From contig NZ_JAFLNL010000013.1 of the NCBI RefSeq assembly GCF_017313785.1, forward strand, positions 1 to 64,000: DNA of 64,000 bases. The letters run 5' to 3'. The translations under genes and the position numbers were made by a program. Positions 16,440-26,698 of the stretch are shown here, piece after piece. How positions within the stretch are numbered: position 1 is the first letter of the stretch; each line of letters starts with the position of its first letter. The notes below the pieces were generated by a model, which saw only the letters and a program-made list of their open reading frames with translations, did no database searches and was not told the DNA's origin. This DNA is from Flagellimonas aurea (lineage in GTDB: Bacteria; Bacteroidota; Bacteroidia; Flavobacteriales; Flavobacteriaceae).

Positions 16440-17750
16440 ATGAAATTCTTCGGCAGCTCGATCAAAAGACTGCACAACTATGGCATTGTGCTCTTTATCA
16501 CTGTTGTTATTGCTATGGTGTGGGCCAACTCGCCATGGAAGGGATATTATGTCGGCCTAATGCAAACCGAATTTGCCTTTAGTGTGGGTACATTTCAGCT
16601 ATCTGAGTCGCTACTGTTATGGATCAACGATGGCTTAATGGCACTATTTTTTATGCAAGTCGGTCTAGAGCTGAAACGTGAAATAATCGGTGGTAAACTG
16701 TCGTCCCCAAAGGATGCAATACTGCCCATCGGTGCAGCAATAGGTGGTATGGTGCTCCCTGCCCTTATTTATTTTATGTTCAACAACTCGGGCGAGGCTT
16801 CCAATGGTTGGGGCATTCCCATGGCCACGGATATTGCATTTTCATTAGGGGTTCTGGCCCTTGTCGGAAAAAGACTTCCTTCGACCTTGAGGGTTTTTCT
16901 TATTACACTGGCTATTGTGGATGATCTAGGTGGTGTCTTGGTCATTGCCCTCTTTTATACCTCAGGTATCTCGCAGATGGATCTACTCCATGGACTATTG
17001 TTCTTCGCGGCTTTGATAATTGGTAATTATGCGGGAGTAAGAAGCACATGGTTCTATGCCATTATTGGCATCGGTGGTGTTTGGTTGACCTTCTTTTTTT
17101 CAGGGGTACATCCAACCATTGCCGGGATTCTGACCGCATTTGCCATTCCTGGTAGGGTAAAAATTAAGGAGACTACCTTTTTAGAGCGTTTAGACCGTTT
17201 ACATAAGAGATTTCAAGAAACCAAGTCCATAAAGGGGACGCTTATCTCAAAAACGCAATTGGAGATATTGGAGGATATAAAGACTGCAAGTTCCGAGGCC
17301 GAAACTCCACTCCAAAAATTGGAAAGGACTTTAAACCCAATAGTGGGCTTTGTAATTCTTCCCTTGTTCGCTTTGGCAAATGCAGGAATACATCTTCATG
17401 GAGATTTGCTGAAAGTACTATCCAGCCCGGTTAGCTTGGGGATTGGTCTAGGTCTCATTTTTGGCAAGTTTATCGGTATTACTGCTTTTTCAAGACTACT
17501 CGTTGCATTTAAACTCGCCAAGCTTCCGGAAAACGTGAATTGGAAAATGATTTATGGTATAGGTTTTCTTGGCGGTATCGGTTTTACCATGTCGTTGTTT
17601 ATAACCGAACTGGCTTTTACGGACGAGTCCCTAATATTTACGGCCAAGGTAAGCATCCTATTCGCTTCATTGACAGCGGGGGTAATGGGTGCTCTATTAT
17701 TATACAGAAACAGAAAACAATTAAGAACAGTTAAACATAAAAGAACATGA
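16440..17750 (+). CDS. nhaA: Na+/H+ antiporter NhaA
   Basis: Electrogenic antiporter moving Na+ out for H+ in. The family's core motifs are present: WANSPW near the first helix, FFMQVGLELKRE, MATDIAFSLGVLALVGKR, and the paired acids in ITLAIVDDLGGVLVIALFY. About 12 membrane helices. I chose ATG 16440 because it gives the usual short N-terminus (436 residues); ATG 16410, overlapping the previous stop, would add ten polar residues. The C-terminal stop overlaps the GAPDH start by 4 bp, an odd coupling of an antiporter to a glycolytic enzyme. Confidence 0.93.
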   Translation: MKFFGSSIKRLHNYGIVLFITVVIAMVWANSPWKGYYVGLMQTEFAFSVGTFQLSESLLLWINDGLMALFFMQVGLELKREIIGGKLSSPKDAILPIGAAIGGMVLPALIYFMFNNSGEASNGWGIPMATDIAFSLGVLALVGKRLPSTLRVFLITLAIVDDLGGVLVIALFYTSGISQMDLLHGLLFFAALIIGNYAGVRSTWFYAIIGIGGVWLTFFFSGVHPTIAGILTAFAIPGRVKIKETTFLERLDRLHKRFQETKSIKGTLISKTQLEILEDIKTASSEAETPLQKLERTLNPIVGFVILPLFALANAGIHLHGDLLKVLSSPVSLGIGLGLIFGKFIGITAFSRLLVAFKLAKLPENVNWKMIYGIGFLGGIGFTMSLFITELAFTDESLIFTAKVSILFASLTAGVMGALLLYRNRKQLRTVKHKRT

Positions 17751-18760
17751 AAAACATTGCAGTAGTAGGATACGGAGTTATCGGGAAAAGAGTGGCCGAT
17801 GCCATTAATGTACAAGATGATATGAGCCTTATTGGGGTTTGTGATGTCATCAGCGATTGGCGCATACAAAATGCGGTGCGAAAAGGGTATGCAGTTTATG
17901 CGGCCACACCCGAAGCCGAAAAAGAAATGAAAGCAGCCAATATTGCCATTGAAGGAAGTATGCAAGACATTTTAGAAAAAGTAGATCTTGTAGTGGACTG
18001 TACGCCAAAGAACATCGCCGCGAAAAATGTGGAAATATACAAAGGGCAAGGGATCAAGTTTATCGTACAGGGAGGTGAAAAACACAAGACCACAGGCCAC
18101 TCCTTTAGTGCCGAGAACAATTATAGCACTGCGGTAAATCTAGATGCTACCCGGGTGGTTTCCTGTAACACCACATCTATCTTAAGGACATTGACCGCTT
18201 TAAAAAAGGCAGATCTATTGGATTATGCACGGGGAACATTATTAAGAAGGGCGACCGACCCATGGGAAAGCCACTTGGGCGGCATCATGAACACCATGGT
18301 GCCGGAAAAGGACATCCCGAGCCATCAAGGTCCCGACGCGCAAAGTGTCGATCCGGATTTGGATGTCATTACTTCTGCGGTCAAAGTTCCCGAGACTTTG
18401 AGCCATATGCATTACTGGAACGTTAAGCTACGAAAAAAAGCCTCAAAGGAAGAGGTGTTGAACGCCCTCAAAACCTCAAGTAGAATCAAGTTCATTCACT
18501 ATGATCAAGGCTTGGTCTCCAACAATACCATCAAAGAAATGTTTTTGGATATGGGTAGGCCTTGGGGCGATATGTACGAGGTGGCCCTATGGGAAGACAT
18601 GCTCAAGGTTGTGGGCGATGAACTTTTTTATGCCTACGTGGTCGATAACCAAGCGATTGTAATCCCTGAGACCATTGATGCCATTCGGGCCCTCACGGGT
18701 ATTGAGACCGATGCACACAGATCCATCGAAAAAACCAATGCAAGTTTAGGAATCGGATAA
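17747..18760 (+). CDS. Type II (archaeal-type) glyceraldehyde-3-phosphate dehydrogenase
   Basis: Phosphorylating GAPDH of the archaeal type II class, 337 residues, not homologous at useful level to bacterial GapA. Seen: dinucleotide loop GYGVIGKRVADA (8-19), the class signature around VVDCTPK (82-88), the catalytic Cys140 in SCNTT, and HMHYWNVKL. Type II enzymes use NAD or NADP. It is followed 9 bp later by a class I aldolase gene; both catalyse central glycolytic steps with folds different from the usual bacterial enzymes. Likely acquired laterally and kept as a backup isozyme; the host should also carry a GapA elsewhere, which this window cannot show. Confidence 0.93.
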   Translation: MKNIAVVGYGVIGKRVADAINVQDDMSLIGVCDVISDWRIQNAVRKGYAVYAATPEAEKEMKAANIAIEGSMQDILEKVDLVVDCTPKNIAAKNVEIYKGQGIKFIVQGGEKHKTTGHSFSAENNYSTAVNLDATRVVSCNTTSILRTLTALKKADLLDYARGTLLRRATDPWESHLGGIMNTMVPEKDIPSHQGPDAQSVDPDLDVITSAVKVPETLSHMHYWNVKLRKKASKEEVLNALKTSSRIKFIHYDQGLVSNNTIKEMFLDMGRPWGDMYEVALWEDMLKVVGDELFYAYVVDNQAIVIPETIDAIRALTGIETDAHRSIEKTNASLGIG

Positions 18761-18769
18761 AATTTCATT

Positions 18770-19831
18770 ATGAAAACTTATGATAACATAGTCGCGCATT
18801 TAGGGGACAAAGCATCTTTCTATTTAGATCATGTAAGCCAGAAGGTCACCAAAGATGAACTGCAGTTGCCCGATAAGAATATTGTGGACAACGTATTCGT
18901 CAATAGTAATCGAAATCAACAAGTACTCCGAAGCCTTTCGCAATTATATGGCCATGGTAATCTGGGAGGTACGGGGTATCTCAGCATTTTACCGGTAGAT
19001 CAGGGAATCGAGCACAGTGCCTTATTTTCTTTTTACAAGAACCCCGATTATTTTGATCCCGAGAACATTGTAAAGCTCGCCATCGAAGCCGGTTGCAACG
19101 GTGTGGCCTCCACTTTTGGGGTGTTGGGCCTTTGTTCTCGGAAATATGCGCATAAAGTCCCCTTCATTGTCAAGATAAACCACAATGAATTATTGTCCTA
19201 TCCCAACACTTATGACCAGAACCTGTTCGGAAAAGTCAGGGAAGCGTGGAACATGGGCGCGGTTGCAATCGGGGCTACCATTTATTTTGGGTCCCAGGAA
19301 AGCAATCGACAGATAAGGGAGATTGCGGAAGCCTTTGCCGAGGCCCATAGCCTTGGTATGGCCACAATTTTGTGGTGCTACACCCGCAACGATGCTTTCA
19401 AAACAGACAAAGAGGACTATCACACCGCCGCGGATTTAACGGGTCAGGCCAACCATTTAGGGGTAACGATACAGGCCGATATCATCAAACAGAAGTTGCC
19501 CACGACCAATTTTGGTTTCAAGAACCTGAAATTCGGCAAGTTTGATGATGCCATGTACGAAACACTGACCACGGAGCACCCCATAGATCTATGCCGGTTG
19601 CAGGTGGCCAATTGCTACATGGGCAAAATAGGTTTGATAAACTCAGGTGGCGGTTCACAAGGCGAGTCAGATATGTCGGATGCGGTCAGAACTGCGGTCA
19701 TCAACAAAAGGGCAGGCGGAGCAGGATTGATCTTAGGGAGAAAGGCCTTTCAAAGACCTTTTAAGGACGGTGTGGAATTATTGCATGCCGTGCAGGGCGT
19801 TTACCTTGAAGAAAGAATAACAATAGCATAA
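18770..19831 (+). CDS. Class I fructose-bisphosphate aldolase (DhnA/FbaB type)
   Basis: Schiff-base, metal-independent aldolase splitting fructose 1,6-bisphosphate to DHAP and glyceraldehyde 3-phosphate. The 353 residues match the FbaB/DhnA type: [11 protein letters not shown] near 80-90, the KINHNELL strand, the probable Schiff-base lysine in [10 protein letters not shown], and the phosphate-binding C-terminal part ([13 protein letters not shown] then [11 protein letters not shown]). Product feeds the type II GAPDH encoded just upstream. Most Flavobacteria rely on metal-dependent class II aldolases, so this offers a metal-free alternative (inference). Confidence 0.93.
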   Translation: MKTYDNIVAHLGDKASFYLDHVSQKVTKDELQLPDKNIVDNVFVNSNRNQQVLRSLSQLYGHGNLGGTGYLSILPVDQGIEHSALFSFYKNPDYFDPENIVKLAIEAGCNGVASTFGVLGLCSRKYAHKVPFIVKINHNELLSYPNTYDQNLFGKVREAWNMGAVAIGATIYFGSQESNRQIREIAEAFAEAHSLGMATILWCYTRNDAFKTDKEDYHTAADLTGQANHLGVTIQADIIKQKLPTTNFGFKNLKFGKFDDAMYETLTTEHPIDLCRLQVANCYMGKIGLINSGGGSQGESDMSDAVRTAVINKRAGGAGLILGRKAFQRPFKDGVELLHAVQGVYLEERITIA

Positions 19832-19847
19832 GTCATCTGATAAAAGA

Positions 19848-21212
19848 ATGCTGGATACGGAAATAAAATCATTAAAATCATTAAACCACTACCTACAAAG
19901 GTTGGTTGAGAACCGGCTTTGGCTCAAAGTTATCATTGCTTTGTTTCTTGGTGTTGGAGTAGGCCTGTTGTTAAGTCCCCAAAACGGTTGGATCACCAAA
20001 AGCACCGCCGATGTTCTGGGGAATTGGCTGGCCCTGCCGGGCATGCTCTTTTTGAAATTGGTCCAGATGATCATGATACCACTGATTGTGGCCTCCATCA
20101 TCACCGGCATAGCGAGTAACGACAAGGAAAATCTGAAAAGATTGGGCGGGGGCGTACTCTTATATTTTATATCGACAACGATTATATCGGTAACCATAGG
20201 TACGGTTCTGGCCTTGATCTTTAGACCGGGAAAGTTTCTCCACCAACAGGCGGAAGTCGATCATGCAAATGCTTTGGCCAATACGGACGAAAGTACGGAA
20301 CTGTCGTTTGGAATAAACGATATACCGAATGCCATTACCGATCTACTGCCTGAAAACCCATTGGCCTCGATGGTCAGTGGTGAAATGTTGAGCATTGTGA
20401 TTTTTACCATTATAATCGGGGTTGCCGTATTGTCGCTGCCTGACGATTTGCTCAAACCTGTAAAGCTGCTTTTGGGTGCCGTACAGGAAATCTGCATGAC
20501 CGTGGTCAAATGGGCCATGTTGTTGGTACCCATCGCAGTATTTGGTTTAATGGCGCAACTTACCTCCAGTGTTGGTCTAAACTCCCTTTCAGGTTTGGGC
20601 TTTTATGTGCTCGTGGTACTGATAGGGTTATTCCTTTTGGTCGGTGTTTACCTGTTATTGGTAAGTCTATTGGGCCAGAGCAATCCGTTTAAATTTTTGA
20701 AAAAGATCACGGATGTTCAACTATTGGCATTCTCGACCACGAGTTCTGCCGCAGTAATGCCCCTTTCCTTAAAAACAGCGGAAGAAGAGCTCAAAGTGAA
20801 CGGCTCCATCAGCAATTTCATTATTCCGATAGGGGCTACCGTGAACATGGATGGAACAGCACTTTACCAAACCATAACGACTTTGTTCATCGCTCAGGCT
20901 TATGGCCTTGAAATGGGCCTTCTGAATATTATTGTTGTCGTGGTCACCATAGTTGCCGCCTCCATCGGCACCCCAGCAATACCAGGTGGTGGGGTAGTGA
21001 TCTTGGCCTCTGTACTGTCCAGTGCAGGTATACCGGCAGAAGGCATCATCATAATCATAGGGGTCGAACGTTTGCTGGGAATGTTCAGAACTGCGGTCAA
21101 CGTTACCGGGGACCTCACCGCTTGTATGGTTTTCAATCGGTTCTATGGAAACAAGCTCGCCATAGGCCGTGATAGTATTTCAAAATCAAAAAAAGGGTAT
21201 TCCCTCATTTAA
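19848..21212 (+). CDS. Dicarboxylate/amino acid:cation symporter (DAACS)
   Basis: GltP/DctA-type secondary transporter importing glutamate, aspartate or C4-dicarboxylates with H+ or Na+. The 454 residues include the hairpin serine-rich motif AFSTTSSAAVMPLSLK, the TM7 signature GATVNMDGTALYQ and the HP2 region GTPAIPGGGVVIL. About eight membrane helices. An insertion of about 25 polar residues follows the fourth helix (HQQAEVDHANALANTDEST). Substrate cannot be read. It lies 16 bp after the aldolase gene and may supply C4 acids to the array's energy metabolism. Confidence 0.9.
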   Translation: MLDTEIKSLKSLNHYLQRLVENRLWLKVIIALFLGVGVGLLLSPQNGWITKSTADVLGNWLALPGMLFLKLVQMIMIPLIVASIITGIASNDKENLKRLGGGVLLYFISTTIISVTIGTVLALIFRPGKFLHQQAEVDHANALANTDESTELSFGINDIPNAITDLLPENPLASMVSGEMLSIVIFTIIIGVAVLSLPDDLLKPVKLLLGAVQEICMTVVKWAMLLVPIAVFGLMAQLTSSVGLNSLSGLGFYVLVVLIGLFLLVGVYLLLVSLLGQSNPFKFLKKITDVQLLAFSTTSSAAVMPLSLKTAEEELKVNGSISNFIIPIGATVNMDGTALYQTITTLFIAQAYGLEMGLLNIIVVVVTIVAASIGTPAIPGGGVVILASVLSSAGIPAEGIIIIIGVERLLGMFRTAVNVTGDLTACMVFNRFYGNKLAIGRDSISKSKKGYSLI

Positions 21213-21222
21213 AAACCAAAAG

Positions 21223-22914
21223 ATGATAAAATCAATCGAAAATATAGATCTTACTCCCAAACGTGGAAAGGAATACTGGGTAAACTGCCATAGGGAATGG
21301 CGTGAGGAGATCATTTACTTTCTTATGGTTGACCGGTTTCATGATAGCAATGCACGGCACTCAAAGAATTTCGATATCCGGCACCCTGGTTTCGGGAATG
21401 AAGATCAATTGCGAAAGCCCTTTGGCGGTACTCTTAAGGGGATCATCAACAACATTGACTATATCAAAAACTTGGGCTGTACGGCCATCTGGCTAAGCCC
21501 CGTGTTTGAAAACAATCCAGAGTCCTACCATGGCTATGCCATTCAGAATTATATGGATGTGGACAAACGCTTGGGCACAAAGAAAGACTTGGAAAAACTC
21601 GTTGACAAGGCACACGGGCTTGATATACGGGTCTTTTTGGATATCGTTCTGCATCATTCTGGCGATAATTGGTCCTATCCCTTTGATTACAGCTATTATT
21701 ATTTCAAAGGAGAGCGTTTTCCGTTGGGTGATTGGCGAGAAAAGGACAGACCGATACCCCTTGAACTGAGAAATCCCGAAATGTATAACCGTAAAGGGCA
21801 GATCAAGAATTTCGATGCGTATCCCGAGACCCAGGAAGGCGACTTCTTTACCTTAAAAACATTTCGGAACGATGGTTCCCCCGCCAGTGAAGACTTACAG
21901 GAGCTACTGGCCAAAATCCATTGTTACTGGATACGTGAGGTGGATGTTGATGGTTTTCGTTTGGATGCTGTCAAACATATGAAAGGGCAGGATACCAGCC
22001 GTTTTTGTTCGAGGATTCGGGAATATGCTTACTCTTTGGGCAAAAGAAACTTTTTCCTGTTCGGTGAAATTATCGGCAACGATGAAATGAGCAATCCCTA
22101 TATAGGCCCTAAAGTACTGCCTGAAGACCGTAACATCTATTATGGGCTTGATTCTATCTTAGATCACCCCCTGCACAGTGTCCTGGCGGAAGTGATAAAG
22201 GGCAATTCATCACCGAACCTATTGATACGGCGCTATGAAGAACTGCGAAAGAATGCCCTTCACCGTGGCGAGTATGGCGAATTTCTGGTGACCTATATCG
22301 ACGACCACGACCAGGTTGGGATGGATTTTAAGCACCGCTTTGGCCACAATGCCGCTCCCGAGCAAATTGTTGCGGGCATGGGCTTTCTCATTTGTGCCCT
22401 TGGCGCTCCATGTATTTATTACGGTACCGAACAAGGTTTTGAGGGCAACGGTACTGATGATCGGTATATCAGGGAGGGCATGTTCAATCCCGATGATAAG
22501 GAGACCAACGTATTGAACCAAGGGTCATGGCTATTCAAGAGAATTTCGTTCTTGGCACATCTTAGGCAAAGGGAAGCCATTCTAAAATTCGGTAGAATGT
22601 ATTTTAGGGAAACTTCAGAAAATGGGCTCGATTTTCGGTTTCCAGATTGTGAACAATGTCTTTTGGCATTTTCAAGGATCCTTTATCAGGGCGAGATACT
22701 TGTCGTCTATAATTCTTCTCCAAAGAATACCAAAGAAGGATACGTAACCATAGATAACGCTATCAACAAAGAAAATCTTCTAATGGAATGTATCTATGGG
22801 AACAAGAAAAAAGTCAAAATCGAAAAAAACACAGCTTTAGAAACCGATCGCCTTTTCATCAAGGTAAAACTAAGACCCATGGAGTTTTTGATCTTCAAGA
22901 ACAATTGGGTGTAA
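21223..22914 (+). CDS. Intracellular alpha-amylase family enzyme (GH13)
   Basis: Glycoside hydrolase family 13, 563 residues, without signal peptide, so cytoplasmic. The four conserved regions are present: DIVLHHSG (I), GFRLDAVKH with nucleophile D248 (II), FLFGEII with acid/base E282 (III), and DDHDQVG with D363 (IV). ATG 21223 is used; an earlier in-frame ATG (21169) lies inside the symporter gene. It could debranch or trim stored glucan, feeding the phosphorylase encoded 1 kb downstream. Exact linkage specificity is not readable. Confidence 0.9.
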   Translation: MIKSIENIDLTPKRGKEYWVNCHREWREEIIYFLMVDRFHDSNARHSKNFDIRHPGFGNEDQLRKPFGGTLKGIINNIDYIKNLGCTAIWLSPVFENNPESYHGYAIQNYMDVDKRLGTKKDLEKLVDKAHGLDIRVFLDIVLHHSGDNWSYPFDYSYYYFKGERFPLGDWREKDRPIPLELRNPEMYNRKGQIKNFDAYPETQEGDFFTLKTFRNDGSPASEDLQELLAKIHCYWIREVDVDGFRLDAVKHMKGQDTSRFCSRIREYAYSLGKRNFFLFGEIIGNDEMSNPYIGPKVLPEDRNIYYGLDSILDHPLHSVLAEVIKGNSSPNLLIRRYEELRKNALHRGEYGEFLVTYIDDHDQVGMDFKHRFGHNAAPEQIVAGMGFLICALGAPCIYYGTEQGFEGNGTDDRYIREGMFNPDDKETNVLNQGSWLFKRISFLAHLRQREAILKFGRMYFRETSENGLDFRFPDCEQCLLAFSRILYQGEILVVYNSSPKNTKEGYVTIDNAINKENLLMECIYGNKKKVKIEKNTALETDRLFIKVKLRPMEFLIFKNNWV

Positions 22915-22945
22915 GAAAAAACGAGGTCGGGTTCGACATAGGATA

Positions 22946-23854
22946 ATGAAACATGCAATGATGAAAATAGCGAAAAAGACCTTTTGGGCAGTATTGGCGA
23001 TTGTGGCACTCATCATGTCGGTAGCGGGATACCAATACCTTACGGTCGCCGTAGCTCCTGAATATGATCCAGAAACCATGCCCTTGAACTATGAAATAGT
23101 GGGTTCGGGAGATAAAAACATGGTCTTGATCCATGGTCTGGCAGGTTCAAAAAACTATTGGAAAAGGGGTTTGGAACAAATTACCGGAACGCATAGACTT
23201 CTTTTGGTCGATTTGTTGGGCTTTGGCGACTCTCCCAAGCCCCAAAGCGAATATACCCTCGAAATTCAACTTACGGCCCTTGAAAAGGTCATCTCGGCAG
23301 AGGGGTTTGACAAAGGAGGGAGCCTTATTGTCGGTCATTCCATGGGAGCCATAATATCGCTGGCATTATTCGAAAAACATCCTAACTGGTTTAAGGGAGC
23401 GACCGTAATCGGCCTTCCCGTCTTTGAAAGCAGAGATCAATTTTTGGAACAGATGCCCGATGGTTCTTATTTTGATACGCTCGCCGTAGGCCGATATGGA
23501 AAATTGTTCTGTATGCTACACCCCTTATACATTGTTAAATGGTTCAAGCCCGAAAATCTGACCGATGACGTTTTTAAGGACTCAAAAAAACATACTTGGC
23601 AGAGCTATTACAATTCGTTGAACGAAGTAATTCTCAACACAAATTTATTTGTACTTGCCAAAAACATACGTGACCGGAAGATCCTCTTTATCCAAGGCAC
23701 AGACGATAAATTGGCACCCTACGTAAATGTAGAGAATTTTGCAAGTCCATTTACCAAGAGTAAGTTAATGCGTGTGGAGAATGGTGACCACCAACTCTTT
23801 CTAAAAGAGCCCTTTAAAGTTTGGAAAGCGATAAGCGATTTTTTTAATCATTAA
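22946..23854 (+). CDS. Alpha/beta hydrolase with N-terminal membrane anchor
   Basis: A 302-residue alpha/beta hydrolase. A hydrophobic helix at about residues 12-32 is an anchor or signal. The catalytic set is complete: oxyanion region IHGLAGSKNYW, nucleophile Ser in VGHSMGA, an acid in GTDDKLAP and His in NGDHQLF. Substrate unknown; homologues are annotated as esterases, lipases or haloperoxidase-like hydrolases. It sits between amylase and glucan phosphorylase genes without obvious functional link. Confidence 0.85.
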   Translation: MKHAMMKIAKKTFWAVLAIVALIMSVAGYQYLTVAVAPEYDPETMPLNYEIVGSGDKNMVLIHGLAGSKNYWKRGLEQITGTHRLLLVDLLGFGDSPKPQSEYTLEIQLTALEKVISAEGFDKGGSLIVGHSMGAIISLALFEKHPNWFKGATVIGLPVFESRDQFLEQMPDGSYFDTLAVGRYGKLFCMLHPLYIVKWFKPENLTDDVFKDSKKHTWQSYYNSLNEVILNTNLFVLAKNIRDRKILFIQGTDDKLAPYVNVENFASPFTKSKLMRVENGDHQLFLKEPFKVWKAISDFFNH

Positions 23855-23891
23855 CCGCAATGAACAATATTGGAAGAAATGTAAGGACAAA

Positions 23892-26438
23892 ATGAAAATG
23901 AAAGAACAAAAAAATCATATTGATCAACTCTACGGATTGATACACACTGATGTCGAGGGAATCGATGACCTTTTGGAACTTGCCCTGAACATTCGCTGGT
24001 CATGGAACCATGCCTCGGATAAACTATGGCAACAATTAGACCCCGAACTTTGGAAACTTACCCAAAATCCATGGGTAATCTTGCAGACCGTTTCACGCGA
24101 CCGGCTTGAGGGGCATTTGAACGATCCAGAATTCCGGGCGAAAATCAAAAGCCTTTTGAATGAGAACGAAAAAGCACTATCGGCCCCGAACTGGTTTCAA
24201 CAAAACTATGCCAAGACCCAGCTTAAGTGTGTTGCCTATTTCAGCATGGAGTATATGCTGAGCGAGGCACTGCCCATTTATGCAGGCGGCCTGGGCAACG
24301 TGGCCGGAGATCAGTTGAAATCGGCAAGTGACCTGGGCGTACCGGTCGTGGCCGTGGGGCTACTCTATGCCAAAGGGTATTTCCGTCAGGAAATCGACAA
24401 ATTTGGCTCACAAAATGCCTTGTTCCCGCACAATGACCCAGGGCAATTGCCCGTTACGCCCTTACGCCTACCCAACGGGGAGTGGCTTCGCATAAAGGTA
24501 TCGTTGCCCGGTCACCCGCTATGGCTAAGGACATGGCAGGTACAGGTAGGAAGGTCAAAGCTATATCTATTGGATAGCAACGATGCCGCCAATTTGCCCC
24601 TCCATCGTGGTATTACCGACGAGCTATATGGAGGTGGCCCCGACCATCGCATAAAACAAGAGATTGTTCTGGGTATCGGGGGCTACAAATTACTTAAGGC
24701 CCTGAATATCCAGCCAGAAGTGTGCCATATGAACGAAGGCCATGCAGCCTTTCTCGTGCTGGAACGTGCCAGCGATTTTATGAAGATGAATGGAACTTCT
24801 TTTGAACGGGCACTTGCCGTTACCCGGGCAGGCAACCTGTTTACCACCCATACAGCGGTTGCTGCCGGTTTTGATCATTTCAGTCCAATGCTAATGGAAC
24901 AGTTTCTTGGCCAATACGCCAAAAACGAATTGGGTATCGATTTCAATGACCTGATGGCCTTGGGCAGGGCAGATTCCAATAATCATTGGGAGAGCTTCAA
25001 CATGGCCTATCTGGCCATTCGCGGTAGCGGTGCGGTGAACGGCGTCAGTCGTTTACACGGCGAGGTTAGCAGAAATCTTTTTCGAAATCTCTTTAAGCGA
25101 TGGCCGATACAAGAAATACCTGTTGGCCATGTCACCAACGGGGTTCATATGCCCTCTTGGGATTCTGAATATGCGGACAAGGTATGGACAGCAGCCTGCG
25201 GAAAAGATCGCTGGCGGGGCGAACTCGATGACCATTCGGCACATATTTCTAAGCTATCCGACGGAAAACTTTGGGAGTTTAGGAACCAATCCAGAAATCG
25301 TCTTGTCGATTTTATAAGGGAAAGGTTTGAGAGACAGGCAATAGTCTCGGGCCTACCATCTGAAGTGGTCGAAATCGCCGACCAAGTTCTTGACCCGGAC
25401 ACATTGACCTTGGGCTTTGCCCGCCGGTTTGTGCCTTACAAAAGACCGGATCTCTTATTGTACGATCCCGAACGTTTGGTCCGAATTCTGACCAATTCGG
25501 AACATCCGTTACAATTGGTTTTGGCCGGCAAAGCGCCCCCATTTGATGAAGCGGGAAAAGGGTTGATACAAAAGTGGGCGCAGTTCATCCAACAACATAA
25601 TTTGTACAGGCATGTCCTTTTTCTAAGTGATTATGACATGCTGTTGACGGAAAATTTGGTCCAGGGCGTTGATGTATGGCTCAATACCCCGAGACGGCCC
25701 TGGGAAGCCAGTGGTACCAGTGGCATGAAAGTACTTGTAAACGGTGGCCTCAACTTATCGGAACTGGACGGTTGGTGGGCCGAGGCATTCACCCCAGAAG
25801 TGGGCTGGGCATTGGGTGATGGACAAGAACATGGTGATGACCCTGCTTTGGATGCTGCCGAGGCGATAGCTTTATATGAAATTCTGGAGCAACAAATAGT
25901 ACCCGAATTTTATTCACGTAACAAAAAAGGCATCCCTGAACAGTGGGTAGGGAGAATGCGAAAAAGTATGGCGACCCTAACGCCCCGTTTTTCGACCAAT
26001 CGAACGGTAAGGGAGTACACAGAACAATTTTATCTGCCTGCAGCAGAAAAATACAAGAGGCGTGCGGCAAAAAAGGGAGCTGCTGGAAAAAGGATTTTAG
26101 ACACGCAAAACGAACTTATGAAAAGATGGGATACCATAAAATTCGGAAAAGTTCAGATTGAAAGTGAGCGCCATAAACATCATGTTAGAGCACCCATTTG
26201 GCTGAATGGTATTGACCCCAAGCATATTCAGGTAGAACTTTTCGCAGAAGGTGTTAACGGCAAAACGCCCGAAAGAAACACGATGAAATTTGATTGGATG
26301 GGCGAAGAAGGGGAACATAACTTTTACGCACAGGTAATTACTGACCGGCCAATTGATCACTACACGGTTCGTATTGCACCGAACTACGAAGGTGTATCCG
26401 TACCGTTGGAGAATAACTTGATATTATGGCAGCATTAA
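23892..26438 (+). CDS. glgP: Alpha-glucan (glycogen) phosphorylase, GT35
   Basis: Pyridoxal-phosphate enzyme releasing glucose-1-phosphate from stored glucan by phosphorolysis. The 848-residue length and the early FSMEYMLSEALPIYAGGLG motif fit the shorter alpha-glucan phosphorylase subfamily of actinobacteria, archaea and thermophiles rather than the E. coli GlgP/MalP type. The C-terminal part carries EASGTSGMKVLVNGGLNLS and DGWWAE, including the lysine expected to bind PLP. It saves one ATP per glucose relative to hexokinase entry, useful in fermentation. No phosphoglucomutase gene is nearby, so the host must supply it. Confidence 0.93.
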   Translation: MKMKEQKNHIDQLYGLIHTDVEGIDDLLELALNIRWSWNHASDKLWQQLDPELWKLTQNPWVILQTVSRDRLEGHLNDPEFRAKIKSLLNENEKALSAPNWFQQNYAKTQLKCVAYFSMEYMLSEALPIYAGGLGNVAGDQLKSASDLGVPVVAVGLLYAKGYFRQEIDKFGSQNALFPHNDPGQLPVTPLRLPNGEWLRIKVSLPGHPLWLRTWQVQVGRSKLYLLDSNDAANLPLHRGITDELYGGGPDHRIKQEIVLGIGGYKLLKALNIQPEVCHMNEGHAAFLVLERASDFMKMNGTSFERALAVTRAGNLFTTHTAVAAGFDHFSPMLMEQFLGQYAKNELGIDFNDLMALGRADSNNHWESFNMAYLAIRGSGAVNGVSRLHGEVSRNLFRNLFKRWPIQEIPVGHVTNGVHMPSWDSEYADKVWTAACGKDRWRGELDDHSAHISKLSDGKLWEFRNQSRNRLVDFIRERFERQAIVSGLPSEVVEIADQVLDPDTLTLGFARRFVPYKRPDLLLYDPERLVRILTNSEHPLQLVLAGKAPPFDEAGKGLIQKWAQFIQQHNLYRHVLFLSDYDMLLTENLVQGVDVWLNTPRRPWEASGTSGMKVLVNGGLNLSELDGWWAEAFTPEVGWALGDGQEHGDDPALDAAEAIALYEILEQQIVPEFYSRNKKGIPEQWVGRMRKSMATLTPRFSTNRTVREYTEQFYLPAAEKYKRRAAKKGAAGKRILDTQNELMKRWDTIKFGKVQIESERHKHHVRAPIWLNGIDPKHIQVELFAEGVNGKTPERNTMKFDWMGEEGEHNFYAQVITDRPIDHYTVRIAPNYEGVSVPLENNLILWQH

Positions 26439-26462
26439 ATCAAATTTCAAATAATCGGACAA

Positions 26463-26684
26463 ATGAAAACACTGGAATATCACGAAACCATATTAAAAAA
26501 AGTCAGCTTCGACAAGAGGTTGTTGAGGATGGAACTGAAAAAGGCGGTCCGCAATACCACGTCTTTCGAACAGCCGGCCCTTCTTGAATGGTGCGGAGAG
26601 CACCTTGGCGAGGAATACAAAAAGATGGCCGCCGAATTTATGGAAAACAAGAGCTGTGCTTTTGAAGATAACGATAACCAATAA
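26463..26684 (+). CDS. Hypothetical small protein
   Basis: A 73-residue soluble protein, mostly helical by composition, with a single FEQPALLEWCGEHLG stretch and an acidic end. No known domain recognised. It lies 24 bp after the phosphorylase gene and 14 bp before the acetate-kinase homologue, and codon use resembles its neighbours, which supports a real gene. Could be an accessory or regulatory peptide; no function claimed. Confidence 0.55.
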   Translation: MKTLEYHETILKKVSFDKRLLRMELKKAVRNTTSFEQPALLEWCGEHLGEEYKKMAAEFMENKSCAFEDNDNQ

Positions 26685-26698
26685 AATCACAAGTTAAA